Positions 1-5,199 of a DNA stretch of 5,315 bases are shown here, piece after piece. The notes under the pieces were generated by a model, which was given only the letters and a program-made list of their open reading frames with translations, made no database searches and was not told the origin of the DNA. This stretch comes from Synergistaceae bacterium (GTDB lineage: Bacteria; Synergistota; Synergistia; Synergistales; Aminobacteriaceae). The first letter of the stretch is position 1; the number at the start of each line of letters is the position of its first letter. The stretch covers positions 1 through 5,315 of the forward strand of contig JALHFZ010000090.1 in NCBI GenBank assembly GCA_022837505.1. The letters are read 5' to 3'. The position numbers and the translations under genes are program-made.

Positions 1-536
1 TCGGCGCCGCCGCTCTTCGCCGCAAGGGCGGTCTTGAGGACGTCCCCTCCGAGGATGAGCCTGCCGCTTTTCTCTATTGTCTCGAAATAACCTTTTTTTA
101 TGAGGTATTCTTTCGCCTGTTTTCCGAAGGGTGCGGCCTCGGGGTTGGCGATGGCGATTTTTTTATCGGCGCTCTTCAGAAGGTCGAGGGCGGGGGCGAT
201 TTCTCCGGCCTGCCAGAGGATCAGGGGCATGGAGGTGAAGGGGAGGGGAGGGGTCGCCAGCAGCCCCTTTTCCTCGGCGTACCGGGCCCATTGCTCATTG
301 GCGCTGAGGAAGAGGTCGAAGGGGGCGCCGGTCTCTATCTGCCGGGCCAGGTTTCCGGAGGCTCCGTAGACTCCTTCGAGTTTCGTTCCCTTTTCGCCGT
401 TGTACCACGGGATCACCTTTTCAAGAAAGGGCTGCAGGGACGCCGCCGCCGCGATGGTCTCAGCTCTGGCGGGCAGGGAGGAGCAGAAAAGGGCAATAAG
501 GACGATGAAAATGACGAGCTTTCCGGAACGGATCAT
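1..536 (-). CDS. modA: ModA-type molybdate/tungstate ABC transporter periplasmic binding protein (partial, C-terminus cut by window edge)
   Basis: Reading the minus strand from the ATG at 536 gives 178 codons open to the left edge; ModA proteins are usually about 250 residues, so roughly the last third is missing. Residues 1-25 form a Sec signal peptide: Arg and Lys near the start, a hydrophobic core (LVIFIVLIALF), then a PARA-ET cleavage site. The mature protein begins with the family pattern AAASL (residues 30-34), then YGASGNLARQIETGAPFD (57-74) and FLSAN (76-80). NPEAAPFG (131-138) matches the conserved N/D-P-x-x-A-P-x-G segment. In the family the Ser of AASL and the Ser of GASG help hold the oxyanion. 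The role is to capture molybdate or tungstate in the periplasm for a ModBC channel, presumably encoded to the left. The ATG is supported by AAGGAGGG six bases upstream. Molybdate cannot be told from tungstate by eye. This is a separate unit from the ABC operon upstream. Confidence 0.93.
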   Translation of the reverse strand, partial: MIRSGKLVIFIVLIALFCSSLPARAETIAAAASLQPFLEKVIPWYNGEKGTKLEGVYGASGNLARQIETGAPFDLFLSANEQWARYAEEKGLLATPPLPFTSMPLILWQAGEIAPALDLLKSADKKIAIANPEAAPFGKQAKEYLIKKGYFETIEKSGRLILGGDVLKTALAAKSGGA

Positions 537-540
537 GTAA

Positions 541-552
541 TTCCCTCCTTCA
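541..552 (-). promoter_or_regulatory. Ribosome binding site of modA
   Basis: On the minus strand AAGGAGGG (bases 550-543) lies six bases before the ATG at 536. It is close to the ideal Shine-Dalgarno sequence and fixes the modA start. Confidence 0.85.
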
Positions 553-556
553 AGTT

Positions 557-571
557 TGCAACCAGGTTGCA
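557..571. promoter_or_regulatory. Perfect 15-base dyad, probable operator of modA
   Basis: TGCAACC-A-GGTTGCA (plus strand) is a perfect inverted repeat with seven-base arms around one central base. It begins three bases after the TACAAT hexamer at 575-580 and spans the predicted transcription start near 568. That is where a repressor site would block initiation. A molybdate- or tungstate-responsive regulator is the natural candidate because the controlled gene is modA. The site does not resemble the classical ModE box of E. coli (ATCGCTATATA...TATATAACGAT), so the regulator is unidentified. Confidence 0.55.
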
Positions 572-574
572 TGT

Positions 575-580
575 ATTGTA
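575..580 (-). promoter_or_regulatory. Candidate -10 element for modA
   Basis: Minus-strand TACAAT matches TATAAT at five of six positions and lies 38 bases before the modA start codon. No recognisable -35 hexamer occurs at 16-18 bases spacing; the sequence there is purine-rich (AAGAGG). The promoter may therefore be weak or activator-dependent. Confidence 0.45.
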
Positions 581-589
581 GCACGGAAT

Positions 590-612
590 AAGAACCGCCT
601 CTTCAGAGGGGG
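590..612 (-). terminator. Weak terminator-like hairpin after the ABC operon
   Basis: Just past the stop codon of the last permease gene (634) the minus-strand transcript contains CCTC-TGAA-GAGG. The stem can extend across one mismatch with two more G-C pairs and is followed by TTCTTATT. The stem is short and the U-run is interrupted, so termination would be partial at best. Its position between the operon and modA makes it the only terminator candidate for the operon. Confidence 0.3.
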
Positions 613-633
613 AATTTTCCTTAGAAGAGCGTT

Positions 634-1467
634 TTATGCTTTCGAGGGGGAGGTAAAGAACCGTTCGTAGGCCACTATGACGCCGGTGGTGACGAGGGTG
701 AGGATGATGGCCAGGGCGTCGGCCTTGGCGATGTCCGCCGAGAGCTCGGAGACGTGGGTGTAGATGACCAGGGGGAGGATCTTCACCGCGATTCCCGTGA
801 GGGCGAAGGCCGTGCCGAAGGCCCCCATGCTCACGGCGAAGAGAAGGGACGAGCCGGCGAGGATGGCCGGGGCGAGCATGGGGATGATCACCCTGCGGAG
901 GACGGTCAGGGGGCCCGCGCCGAGGGAGAGGGCCGCCTCTGCAAGGCTCCAGTTGGCGTTGCTCCAGGCCGCCGTCATGGTGAGGATCATCCGGGGGATG
1001 AGGAAATAGAGGTAGGCGATCACGAGGCCCCGCCACGTGAAGAGAAAGGATGAGAACTCAAGGGGGTTGATGCCGAAGAGTTCCCTCAGAATGAGGGTGA
1101 GAAATCCGCTGGTCCCCAGCAGAACGATGAAGGCGAAACCCACCACGAGGCCGCTGAAGGTCAGGGGGACCGCCGTGAGGGCCAGCAGAAAGCTCTTCGT
1201 CCGCCCTCCGGATTTGTAGACGAAGTAGGAGAGGGGCAGGCCGATGGCCGTGCCGAGCAGGGCGGTGCTCGCCGAGAGGAGAAGGCTTGTGGCGAGGGAT
1301 TCCCGGTAGAGGGAGCGGACGAAGAGGGTGAGGTAGTTCTCAAGGGAAAAGCCTCCGTCGAGATAGAGGCTCTCCCACAGGACAAGGGCAAGGGGCCAGA
1401 GGAGAAAAAACCCCAGTACGGCCGCCAGCGGCAGCAGCAGAAGCCAGGTTCCCCTCCGGCCCTCCAT
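634..1467 (-). CDS. ABC transporter inner-membrane permease (second permease of the importer)
   Basis: This 277-residue protein is one of the two membrane channels of the importer. It has about six hydrophobic segments: near residues 8-31, 58-83, 92-118, 146-166, 198-225 and 250-267. The cytoplasmic coupling loop carries the EAA motif, with E177-A-A, Gly183 and the I-P of residues 195-196 (EAALSLGAG...VIIPMLAP). This is the usual signature of PotB/CysT/FbpB-like binding-protein-dependent permeases, and the length is normal for single-domain members. It begins five bases after the stop of the binding-protein gene. The Shine-Dalgarno match is poor (GGGGAG is distant, GAGAG is close), so it is probably translated by coupling to the upstream gene. 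It is the last gene of the operon. Its partner is the permease at 4171-4986; the two are separated by three genes rather than adjacent. Confidence 0.9.
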   Translation of the reverse strand: MEGRRGTWLLLLPLAAVLGFFLLWPLALVLWESLYLDGGFSLENYLTLFVRSLYRESLATSLLLSASTALLGTAIGLPLSYFVYKSGGRTKSFLLALTAVPLTFSGLVVGFAFIVLLGTSGFLTLILRELFGINPLEFSSFLFTWRGLVIAYLYFLIPRMILTMTAAWSNANWSLAEAALSLGAGPLTVLRRVIIPMLAPAILAGSSLLFAVSMGAFGTAFALTGIAVKILPLVIYTHVSELSADIAKADALAIILTLVTTGVIVAYERFFTSPSKA

Positions 1468-1472
1468 TCTCT

Positions 1473-2549
1473 CTAGTTCTCCCCGAGGACCTTGCTGCCC
1501 CAGAGGGTCGCCGCGTCCTTCTGAACCTTCTGAGCCTTCACCCAGTCCACGTCCTTCGCCCGGGCATAGTCGGCATCGGGAAGGAATTTATCCGCCACTT
1601 CCTGGGGCATCTTGAACCCCGGAAGGATGGGACGGACAAACCCCTTGGCGAAGAGTCCCTGCCCCTCCTCGGAGAGGACATAGTTCAGCCAGAGTTTTCC
1701 GGCGTTGGGATTGGGGCCGCCCTTGACGAGGCTGAGGGCGTAGGGGGCGGTGATGGTCCCCTCGGCGGGGATGATGATGTCAATGTCATCCCCGAGGCCG
1801 GCGATGTACTTGGCCCGGTAGGCGTTCATGTCGTAGGTGATCCAGATGGGGATCTCACCCTTGGCGAACTTGTCGAACTCCGTGGTCTTCTCGATCATCC
1901 TCACGTTGCCCGACTTCTGAAGGGCAGCGAGGTAGTCGATCCCTTTGTCAAGATTATCGAGATCCCCTCCGTGGGCGTAGGTGGTGGCGATGACGATGGC
2001 GTAGCCTATCCCCGTGGTGCGGGGGTCGAGGTAGACCACCGACTTGCTGTACTTCGGATCGAGGAGGTCCTGCCATCCTTTGGGGTTTTCCTTCACCAGG
2101 TTCTTGTTGATGACGAAGACCACCGTGGCCTTGTGCACGCAGAACCAGTTCCCCTCGGGGTCTTTGAGCTCGTCGGGGATGCGGTCGAAGTTCACTGGCT
2201 TGAAGGGTTCCGTCACGCCCCGTTCCTTCGCCGCGTCTCCGAAGGGCATGAAGTAGTACGCCGTATCCCCCTGGGGGTTGTTCTTCTCCTTGTCGAGGCG
2301 CACCACAGTGGCCCCGCTGCCGAGGTCGTTCCAGTTCACCTGGATGCCGTAGCGGTTCTGGAATCCGTCGAAAAGGGCCTGCCAGTTCGCCCAGGTGGGG
2401 CCGGTGTCGTAGCTGTTGATCCCTTTTTCAGCCTTCGCCGCCTGGAGCAGGGTCTGTTCCCCCTCATAAAGGTCTGCCGCAAAAGATGTCCCCGCGAGCA
2501 GAACCAGGACAAAGAGAGCCGCAACAAGTTTGACTGCGTTTTTTCTCAT
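1473..2549 (-). CDS. Periplasmic substrate-binding protein of the ABC importer (Fe3+/2-AEP/sugar-phosphate-type superfamily)
   Basis: This 358-residue secreted protein collects the substrate for the permease pair. Residues 1-24 are a clear signal peptide: R2, K3 and K7, a hydrophobic core, then TSFA before ADLYEG. There is no lipobox Cys. The mature chain has the two-lobed binding-protein pattern. An early segment GSGATVVRLDKEKNNPQGD (77-95) resembles the FbpA/AfuA/PhnS branch, where G-x-G and an R..x-E-K-x-NPxAD run are common. Later come WITYDMNAYRAKY (236-248) and the C-terminal GKLWLNYVLSEEGQGLFAKGFVRPI. Length is typical. The Tyr-rich segment and the NPQGD region could contribute to the ligand pocket, but this family includes binders of iron, aminoethylphosphonate, thiamine and hexose phosphates, so I assign no substrate. 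A very strong site (AAAGGAGGAG) six bases before the ATG suggests high expression, usual for a binding protein inside an operon. Confidence 0.9.
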   Translation of the reverse strand: MRKNAVKLVAALFVLVLLAGTSFAADLYEGEQTLLQAAKAEKGINSYDTGPTWANWQALFDGFQNRYGIQVNWNDLGSGATVVRLDKEKNNPQGDTAYYFMPFGDAAKERGVTEPFKPVNFDRIPDELKDPEGNWFCVHKATVVFVINKNLVKENPKGWQDLLDPKYSKSVVYLDPRTTGIGYAIVIATTYAHGGDLDNLDKGIDYLAALQKSGNVRMIEKTTEFDKFAKGEIPIWITYDMNAYRAKYIAGLGDDIDIIIPAEGTITAPYALSLVKGGPNPNAGKLWLNYVLSEEGQGLFAKGFVRPILPGFKMPQEVADKFLPDADYARAKDVDWVKAQKVQKDAATLWGSKVLGEN

Positions 2550-2554
2550 GAATT

Positions 2555-2566
2555 TCTCCTCCTTTT
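2555..2566 (-). promoter_or_regulatory. Strong ribosome binding site of the substrate-binding protein gene
   Basis: AAAGGAGGAG on the minus strand precedes the ATG at 2549 by about six bases. It is the strongest site within the operon, consistent with the binding protein being needed in excess over membrane components. The 57-base gap before this gene (2550-2607 region) contains no promoter hexamers that I can recognise. Confidence 0.75.
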
Positions 2567-2607
2567 GGTTTTGATTTCTGTTGAACTCGTAAGAGGGGTG
2601 CAGAGTT

Positions 2608-3672
2608 TCACCCCGGAATTTTGCCGGTATTCCCCACCGGTCGGGCGTCGCTTGACGAGAAGGTCAGGCTGACCCGGTCGTCAAGGGAGGGAGCGGCGGT
2701 TTCCGTGTTGAGCAGGTCCACGAGGAACTGTTCCCCCTCCACGTCCACTGCGAGACGGAGAAGGGGGCCGAGGAAGACCCGTCCCGTCACTGTTCCCGTA
2801 AGCCGATTGTCAGCCCCCTCCTCAGACGGCGCGAGGACGAGCCGCTCAGGGCGGATCATGAGGGCCGCCGGGCCGGCCTCAAGGGGGACGTCCTCCACGG
2901 AGAGAAGATGCTCTCTCCAACGGAACCGGCCTTCGCCGAGATATTCTCCCTCGAGAAGGTTGTTCACCCCGACGAAATCGGCCACGAACCTGTTTGCGGG
3001 GTGAAGGTAGATCTCCCCCGGCGGGCCGATCTGCTCCATCTCTCCGCTGTTCATCAGGGCAACCCTGTCGGAGATGGAGAGGGCCTCCTCCTGGTCGTGG
3101 GTGACGTAGATCGTGGTGATGCCGCTCTCCCGCTGAATCCGCCGTATTTCAAACCGGAGGGAGTTCCGCACCTTGGCGTCCAGGGCGGAGAGGGGTTCGT
3201 CCAGAAGGAGCACTTTGGGGCGGATGGCCAATGCCCGGGCGAGGGCCACCCGCTGCTGCTGCCCTCCGGAGAGCTCCCTCGGCCAGGCGGCCGCCCTTCC
3301 GGAGAGCCCCACCATGGCGAGAAGTTCCTCGACCCGGGACCGGAGCTCCTCCTCCGGGACCTTGCGGGTCCTCAGCCCGAAGGCCACATTTTCAAAGGCC
3401 GTGAGATTGGGAAAGAGGGCATAATTCTGAAAGACGATCCCCACCTGGCGGTTGCGTACGCCCACGGAGGCCATGGAGACGTCGTCGAGAAGCACCTCTC
3501 CTCCGTCGGGGGCGATAAATCCGGCGATAAGCCGGAGGGTGGTGGTCTTTCCGCACCCCGAGGGGCCAACGAGGGAGACGAACTCCCCCTTTTCCACCTT
3601 CAGGGAGACGTTCCGGACGGCATAGAATTTTCCGTACCGCTTGCTCACCGACCGGAGCTCAACGCCCGCCAT
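2608..3672 (-). CDS. ABC transporter ATP-binding protein (PotA/FbpC/UgpC-type importer ATPase)
   Basis: This 354-residue cytoplasmic ATPase powers the importer. All nucleotide-binding motifs are intact: aromatic A-loop Tyr13, Walker A GPSGCGKTT (36-44), Q-loop Gln82 in VFQNYALFP, signature LSGGQ (134-138), Walker B VLLLDEP (154-160, catalytic Glu159), D-loop SALD, and H-loop His192 in YVTHDQEEAL. After residue about 235 (FVGVNNLL) comes a C-terminal extension with IRPERL and a TOBE-like beta domain to the end, as in PotA, FbpC and UgpC. Such domains can be regulatory or substrate-sensing. The ATG at 3672 has AAGGAA a few bases upstream, and it lies inside the last codons of the LOG-like gene (14-base overlap), which implies translational coupling. 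The sequence fits iron, polyamine, phosphonate or sugar-phosphate importers equally well. Confidence 0.95.
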   Translation of the reverse strand: MAGVELRSVSKRYGKFYAVRNVSLKVEKGEFVSLVGPSGCGKTTTLRLIAGFIAPDGGEVLLDDVSMASVGVRNRQVGIVFQNYALFPNLTAFENVAFGLRTRKVPEEELRSRVEELLAMVGLSGRAAAWPRELSGGQQQRVALARALAIRPKVLLLDEPLSALDAKVRNSLRFEIRRIQRESGITTIYVTHDQEEALSISDRVALMNSGEMEQIGPPGEIYLHPANRFVADFVGVNNLLEGEYLGEGRFRWREHLLSVEDVPLEAGPAALMIRPERLVLAPSEEGADNRLTGTVTGRVFLGPLLRLAVDVEGEQFLVDLLNTETAAPSLDDRVSLTFSSSDARPVGNTGKIPG

Positions 3673-4150
3673 GGTGTTCCTTCCCGGCCTTTTCGAGGGC
3701 CAGTTTCACCGCTTCCTCCGGAGTGGATGCCTGCAGAAGAGGGGGCTCCGCTCCCGGTTCCTGAACGCTCCAGGTATTCAGCGCGATGACCGGCTTGCCG
3801 AGCTTGAGGGCGAAGCCGATCTCCGAAAGGGTTCCGAAGGCCCCGCCGATGGAGATGACCGCGTCGCCCGAGGAGACCACCGCCACATTCCGGACCTCTC
3901 CGAGGCCCGTGGAGAGGGGGAGGGTGACGTAGGGGTTGGCCTCTTCGATCCCTGCGGGAAGGAGCCCCAGGGAGAATCCCTTCTCCTCGGCGACCCCCCG
4001 GCAGACTGCCTCCATGACGCCTCCCTTTCCGCCGCAGACCACGGTGCATCCTGCCCGGGCGAGGAGGCGACCCACCTGCCGGGCGAGTTCGTAAGTTTCC
4101 GCCGGAGGGGCGGAGGATCCTATGACTGAGATGACTGGCTGTCCTTCCAT
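3659..4150 (-). CDS. LOG/lysine-decarboxylase-like Rossmann protein (TIGR00725 type)
   Basis: This small cytoplasmic protein has 163 residues from the preferred start at 4150; an ATG at 4174 would add eight. The 4150 start has AAAGGA six bases upstream, whereas the 4174 ATG has only a poor match, though it sits in an ATGA overlap with the preceding stop. The fold signature is clear: an initial strand ISVIGSS (7-13), CGGKGGVMEAV (39-49), then RN (87-88), DAVISIGGAFGTLSEIGFALKLGKPVIAL (96-124). The latter corresponds to the PGGxGTxxE motif of LOG phosphoribohydrolases, with the leading Pro replaced by Ile and Glu110 retained. LOG enzymes release cytokinin-type bases from nucleoside monophosphates; the TIGR00725 branch is functionally unassigned as far as I know, so I infer only nucleotide or phosphoribosyl-ligand binding. 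It sits between permease and ATPase genes, overlapping the latter by 14 bases, and must be co-transcribed with the importer. Confidence 0.85.
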   Translation of the reverse strand: MEGQPVISVIGSSAPPAETYELARQVGRLLARAGCTVVCGGKGGVMEAVCRGVAEEKGFSLGLLPAGIEEANPYVTLPLSTGLGEVRNVAVVSSGDAVISIGGAFGTLSEIGFALKLGKPVIALNTWSVQEPGAEPPLLQASTPEEAVKLALEKAGKEHHGGR

Positions 4151-4170
4151 GAAATATCCTTTCTTTTTCA

Positions 4171-4986
4171 TCATGAGTCCAAGGCGAGGGAGCTCCCCCG
4201 GAAACCGAAGAAATGGCCGAGGAAGAGGACTCCTCCGAGGCTCAGCAGACTGAAAAGCACGAGAAGGGTTGTGGCCGCGCAGGCGAAGCCGGTGCTCACG
4301 TAGAAGGCCTGGTAGAGCACCACGGGGTAGGTCTGGCTCGAGGAGCCGGTGACCATGACGGCGAGCTGAAATTCACCCAGGGACATGGCGAAGGTCATGA
4401 CCGCCCCTGAGAGAAGCCCGGGGATAAGGTTTGGGATCAGCACCTTCGTGGCCAGAAAGAGAGGGGACGCCCCGAGGGAGACCCCCGCCTCCTCGAGGAT
4501 ATTCCACTGGAGCATCTCCATGTTCGCCATGAGGGGGCGGAGCATGAAGGGGAGGGTGTAGACGAGGTGAGCACCGAGGAGAAGCTGCCATGTCCCCACG
4601 AGGGAGAAGGAGGTCCAGTTGAAGGCCTGGACGAGGCCGAGCCCCATGACGACCGGGGGGATGGCGATGGGAAGGAGGATGATGAAGTCAAAGGCGCGGC
4701 GCAGCCAGCGCACCCGGAGGACCGAGACGGCGTAGACGGAGCAGATGCCGATAAGCCCGTTGATAAGCACCGTCAGGGAGGCGATGAAGAGGCTCATGGT
4801 CATGGCCCGGACGTACATGGTCTTCGAGAAGAGATCTCCATACCATTTCATGGTGAACCCCGTGGGGAGAAGGGTGCCGAACCACTTTTCCCCGAAGGAT
4901 CCGACGAGAATGAGAGCTATGGGAGTAAGAACGTAGGTAAACCACATCACCCCGGCGGAAAGCCAGAGAGCACGGCGAAGCACCAA
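4171..4986 (-). CDS. ABC transporter inner-membrane permease (first gene of the operon, TTG start)
   Basis: This 271-residue channel subunit resembles PotC/FbpB/PhnV-like permeases. Hydrophobic segments lie near residues 9-31, 63-90, 100-122, 134-150, 187-212 and 234-257. The coupling-loop EAA motif is EEAGVSLGASPLFLATKVLIP: E165-E-A, Gly172 and the I-P of 184-185, followed by NLIPG. The reading frame starts with TTG at 4986 (displayed as Met). AAGGTGGTGA, nine of ten matches to the ideal Shine-Dalgarno sequence, ends three bases before it. A GTG one codon later (4983) is an alternative start; the ATG at codon 14 lacks a site. The stop TGA overlaps the ATG at 4174. This is the first gene of the importer operon, followed by the LOG-like gene, the ATPase, the binding protein and the second permease. 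Confidence 0.9.
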   Translation of the reverse strand: MVLRRALWLSAGVMWFTYVLTPIALILVGSFGEKWFGTLLPTGFTMKWYGDLFSKTMYVRAMTMSLFIASLTVLINGLIGICSVYAVSVLRVRWLRRAFDFIILLPIAIPPVVMGLGLVQAFNWTSFSLVGTWQLLLGAHLVYTLPFMLRPLMANMEMLQWNILEEAGVSLGASPLFLATKVLIPNLIPGLLSGAVMTFAMSLGEFQLAVMVTGSSSQTYPVVLYQAFYVSTGFACAATTLLVLFSLLSLGGVLFLGHFFGFRGSSLALDS

Positions 4987-4999
4987 AAATCACCACCTT
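4987..4999 (-). promoter_or_regulatory. Ribosome binding site deciding a TTG start
   Basis: On the minus strand AAGGTGGTGA is followed by TTT and then TTGGTG. Counted from the GGTGG core, TTG at 4986 is six bases away and GTG at 4983 is nine. The TTG spacing is closer to optimal, but the GTG cannot be excluded. Confidence 0.6.
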
Positions 5000-5020
5000 G
5001 AAAGGAACGATCTTTTATTT

Positions 5021-5028
5021 ATTGTATC
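5021..5028 (-). promoter_or_regulatory. Candidate extended -10 promoter of the ABC operon
   Basis: Minus-strand TGATACAAT contains TACAAT (5026-5021, five of six matches) with an upstream TG at the extended -10 position. No good -35 hexamer is found at 17 bases, which an extended -10 can tolerate. The predicted start would be near 5014, giving a leader of about 28 bases before the TTG at 4986. Confidence 0.5.
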
Positions 5029-5041
5029 AGAGAATCCCTTT

Positions 5042-5060
5042 CGGGAATACATAATTCCCG
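5042..5060. promoter_or_regulatory. Perfect 7-base inverted repeat in the divergent gap
   Basis: CGGGAAT-ACATA-ATTCCCG is a perfect dyad with a five-base spacer. A further half-like ATCCC lies at 5034-5038. The dyad covers the -35 region of the minus-strand promoter at 5021-5028, so it could be an operator. As RNA on the plus strand it would be a hairpin that competes with the terminator stem at 5055-5074. I cannot decide between these readings. Confidence 0.5.
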
Positions 5061-5079
5061 GTCCGTGCCGGGGGTTTTT
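5055..5079 (+). terminator. Intrinsic terminator on the plus strand, orphan
   Basis: TTCCCGG (5055-5061) pairs with CCGGGGG (5068-5074): five G-C pairs plus two G-U pairs, around a six-base loop TCCGTG. Five Ts (5075-5079) follow directly. The form is that of a good Rho-independent terminator, yet no plus-strand gene ends here; all genes to its left lie on the minus strand. It may end antisense or leader transcripts, or be a regulated leader of the NRAMP-like gene. Confidence 0.55.
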
Positions 5080-5131
5080 ATGAAAAGAGCAGCTGCGCCG
5101 TAATGGAAATTCTGGAAAACAGTATGTGTTT

Positions 5132-5160
5132 ATGGCATTATAGAGAAAGAATTGTATAAT
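5132..5160 (+). promoter_or_regulatory. Promoter of the NRAMP-like gene
   Basis: A perfect TATAAT (5155-5160) is preceded, at 17 bases, by ATGGCA (5132-5137, four of six matches to TTGACA). The start would be near 5167, giving a leader of about 33 bases. ATTATA at 5137-5142 repeats the -10 box in inverted orientation; I attach no regulatory meaning to it. Confidence 0.65.
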
Positions 5161-5187
5161 ACGGAAGGTACTAAATATCACATCATC

Positions 5188-5194
5188 GGAGGTG
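5188..5194 (+). promoter_or_regulatory. Ribosome binding site of the NRAMP-like gene
   Basis: GGAGGTG lies five bases upstream of the ATG at 5200, which supports that start codon. Confidence 0.85.
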
Positions 5195-5199
5195 CAGTT

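Noticed and set aside
291..581. Plus-strand small open frames opposite modA (100-369 and 291-581)
   Set aside because: The minus strand encodes an unbroken ModA with signal peptide and family motifs. The plus-strand frames lack ribosome sites and motifs.
533..1036. Minus-strand open frame overlapping the last permease gene and running into the modA start
   Set aside because: It is the +1 shadow of the permease, with repeated R/P/H/G composition and no hydrophobic segments. The permease frame and modA explain the region.
2624..2640. Inverted repeat CCGGT-N7-ACCGG near the 3' end of the ATPase gene
   Set aside because: It lies within the coding region and has no U-run after it on the minus strand, so it is not a terminator. 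A role in mRNA stability is possible but unsupported.
1971..2672. Long plus-strand open frame (233 codons) opposite the binding-protein gene
   Set aside because: It lies antisense to a clear signal-peptide-bearing binding protein and runs into the ATPase gene. It has no family motif, a low-complexity composition rich in V, G and E, and no good ribosome site. It is a GC-driven shadow.
2908..3789. Long plus-strand open frame (293 codons) opposite the ATPase gene
   Set aside because: It is antisense to all the ATPase nucleotide-binding motifs and rich in G, P, E and H with no recognisable domain; a shadow frame.
5137..5160. ATTATA...TATAAT inverted repeat at the NRAMP-like promoter
   Set aside because: Short AT-only arms, one of which is the -10 box itself, are expected by chance. 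It does not resemble an MntR or Fur site that I can recognise.
4990..5181. 63-codon minus-strand open frame in the divergent gap
   Set aside because: There is no ribosome site before its ATG, and it covers both promoters and the terminator hairpin. Its composition is not protein-like, so it is taken as non-coding.
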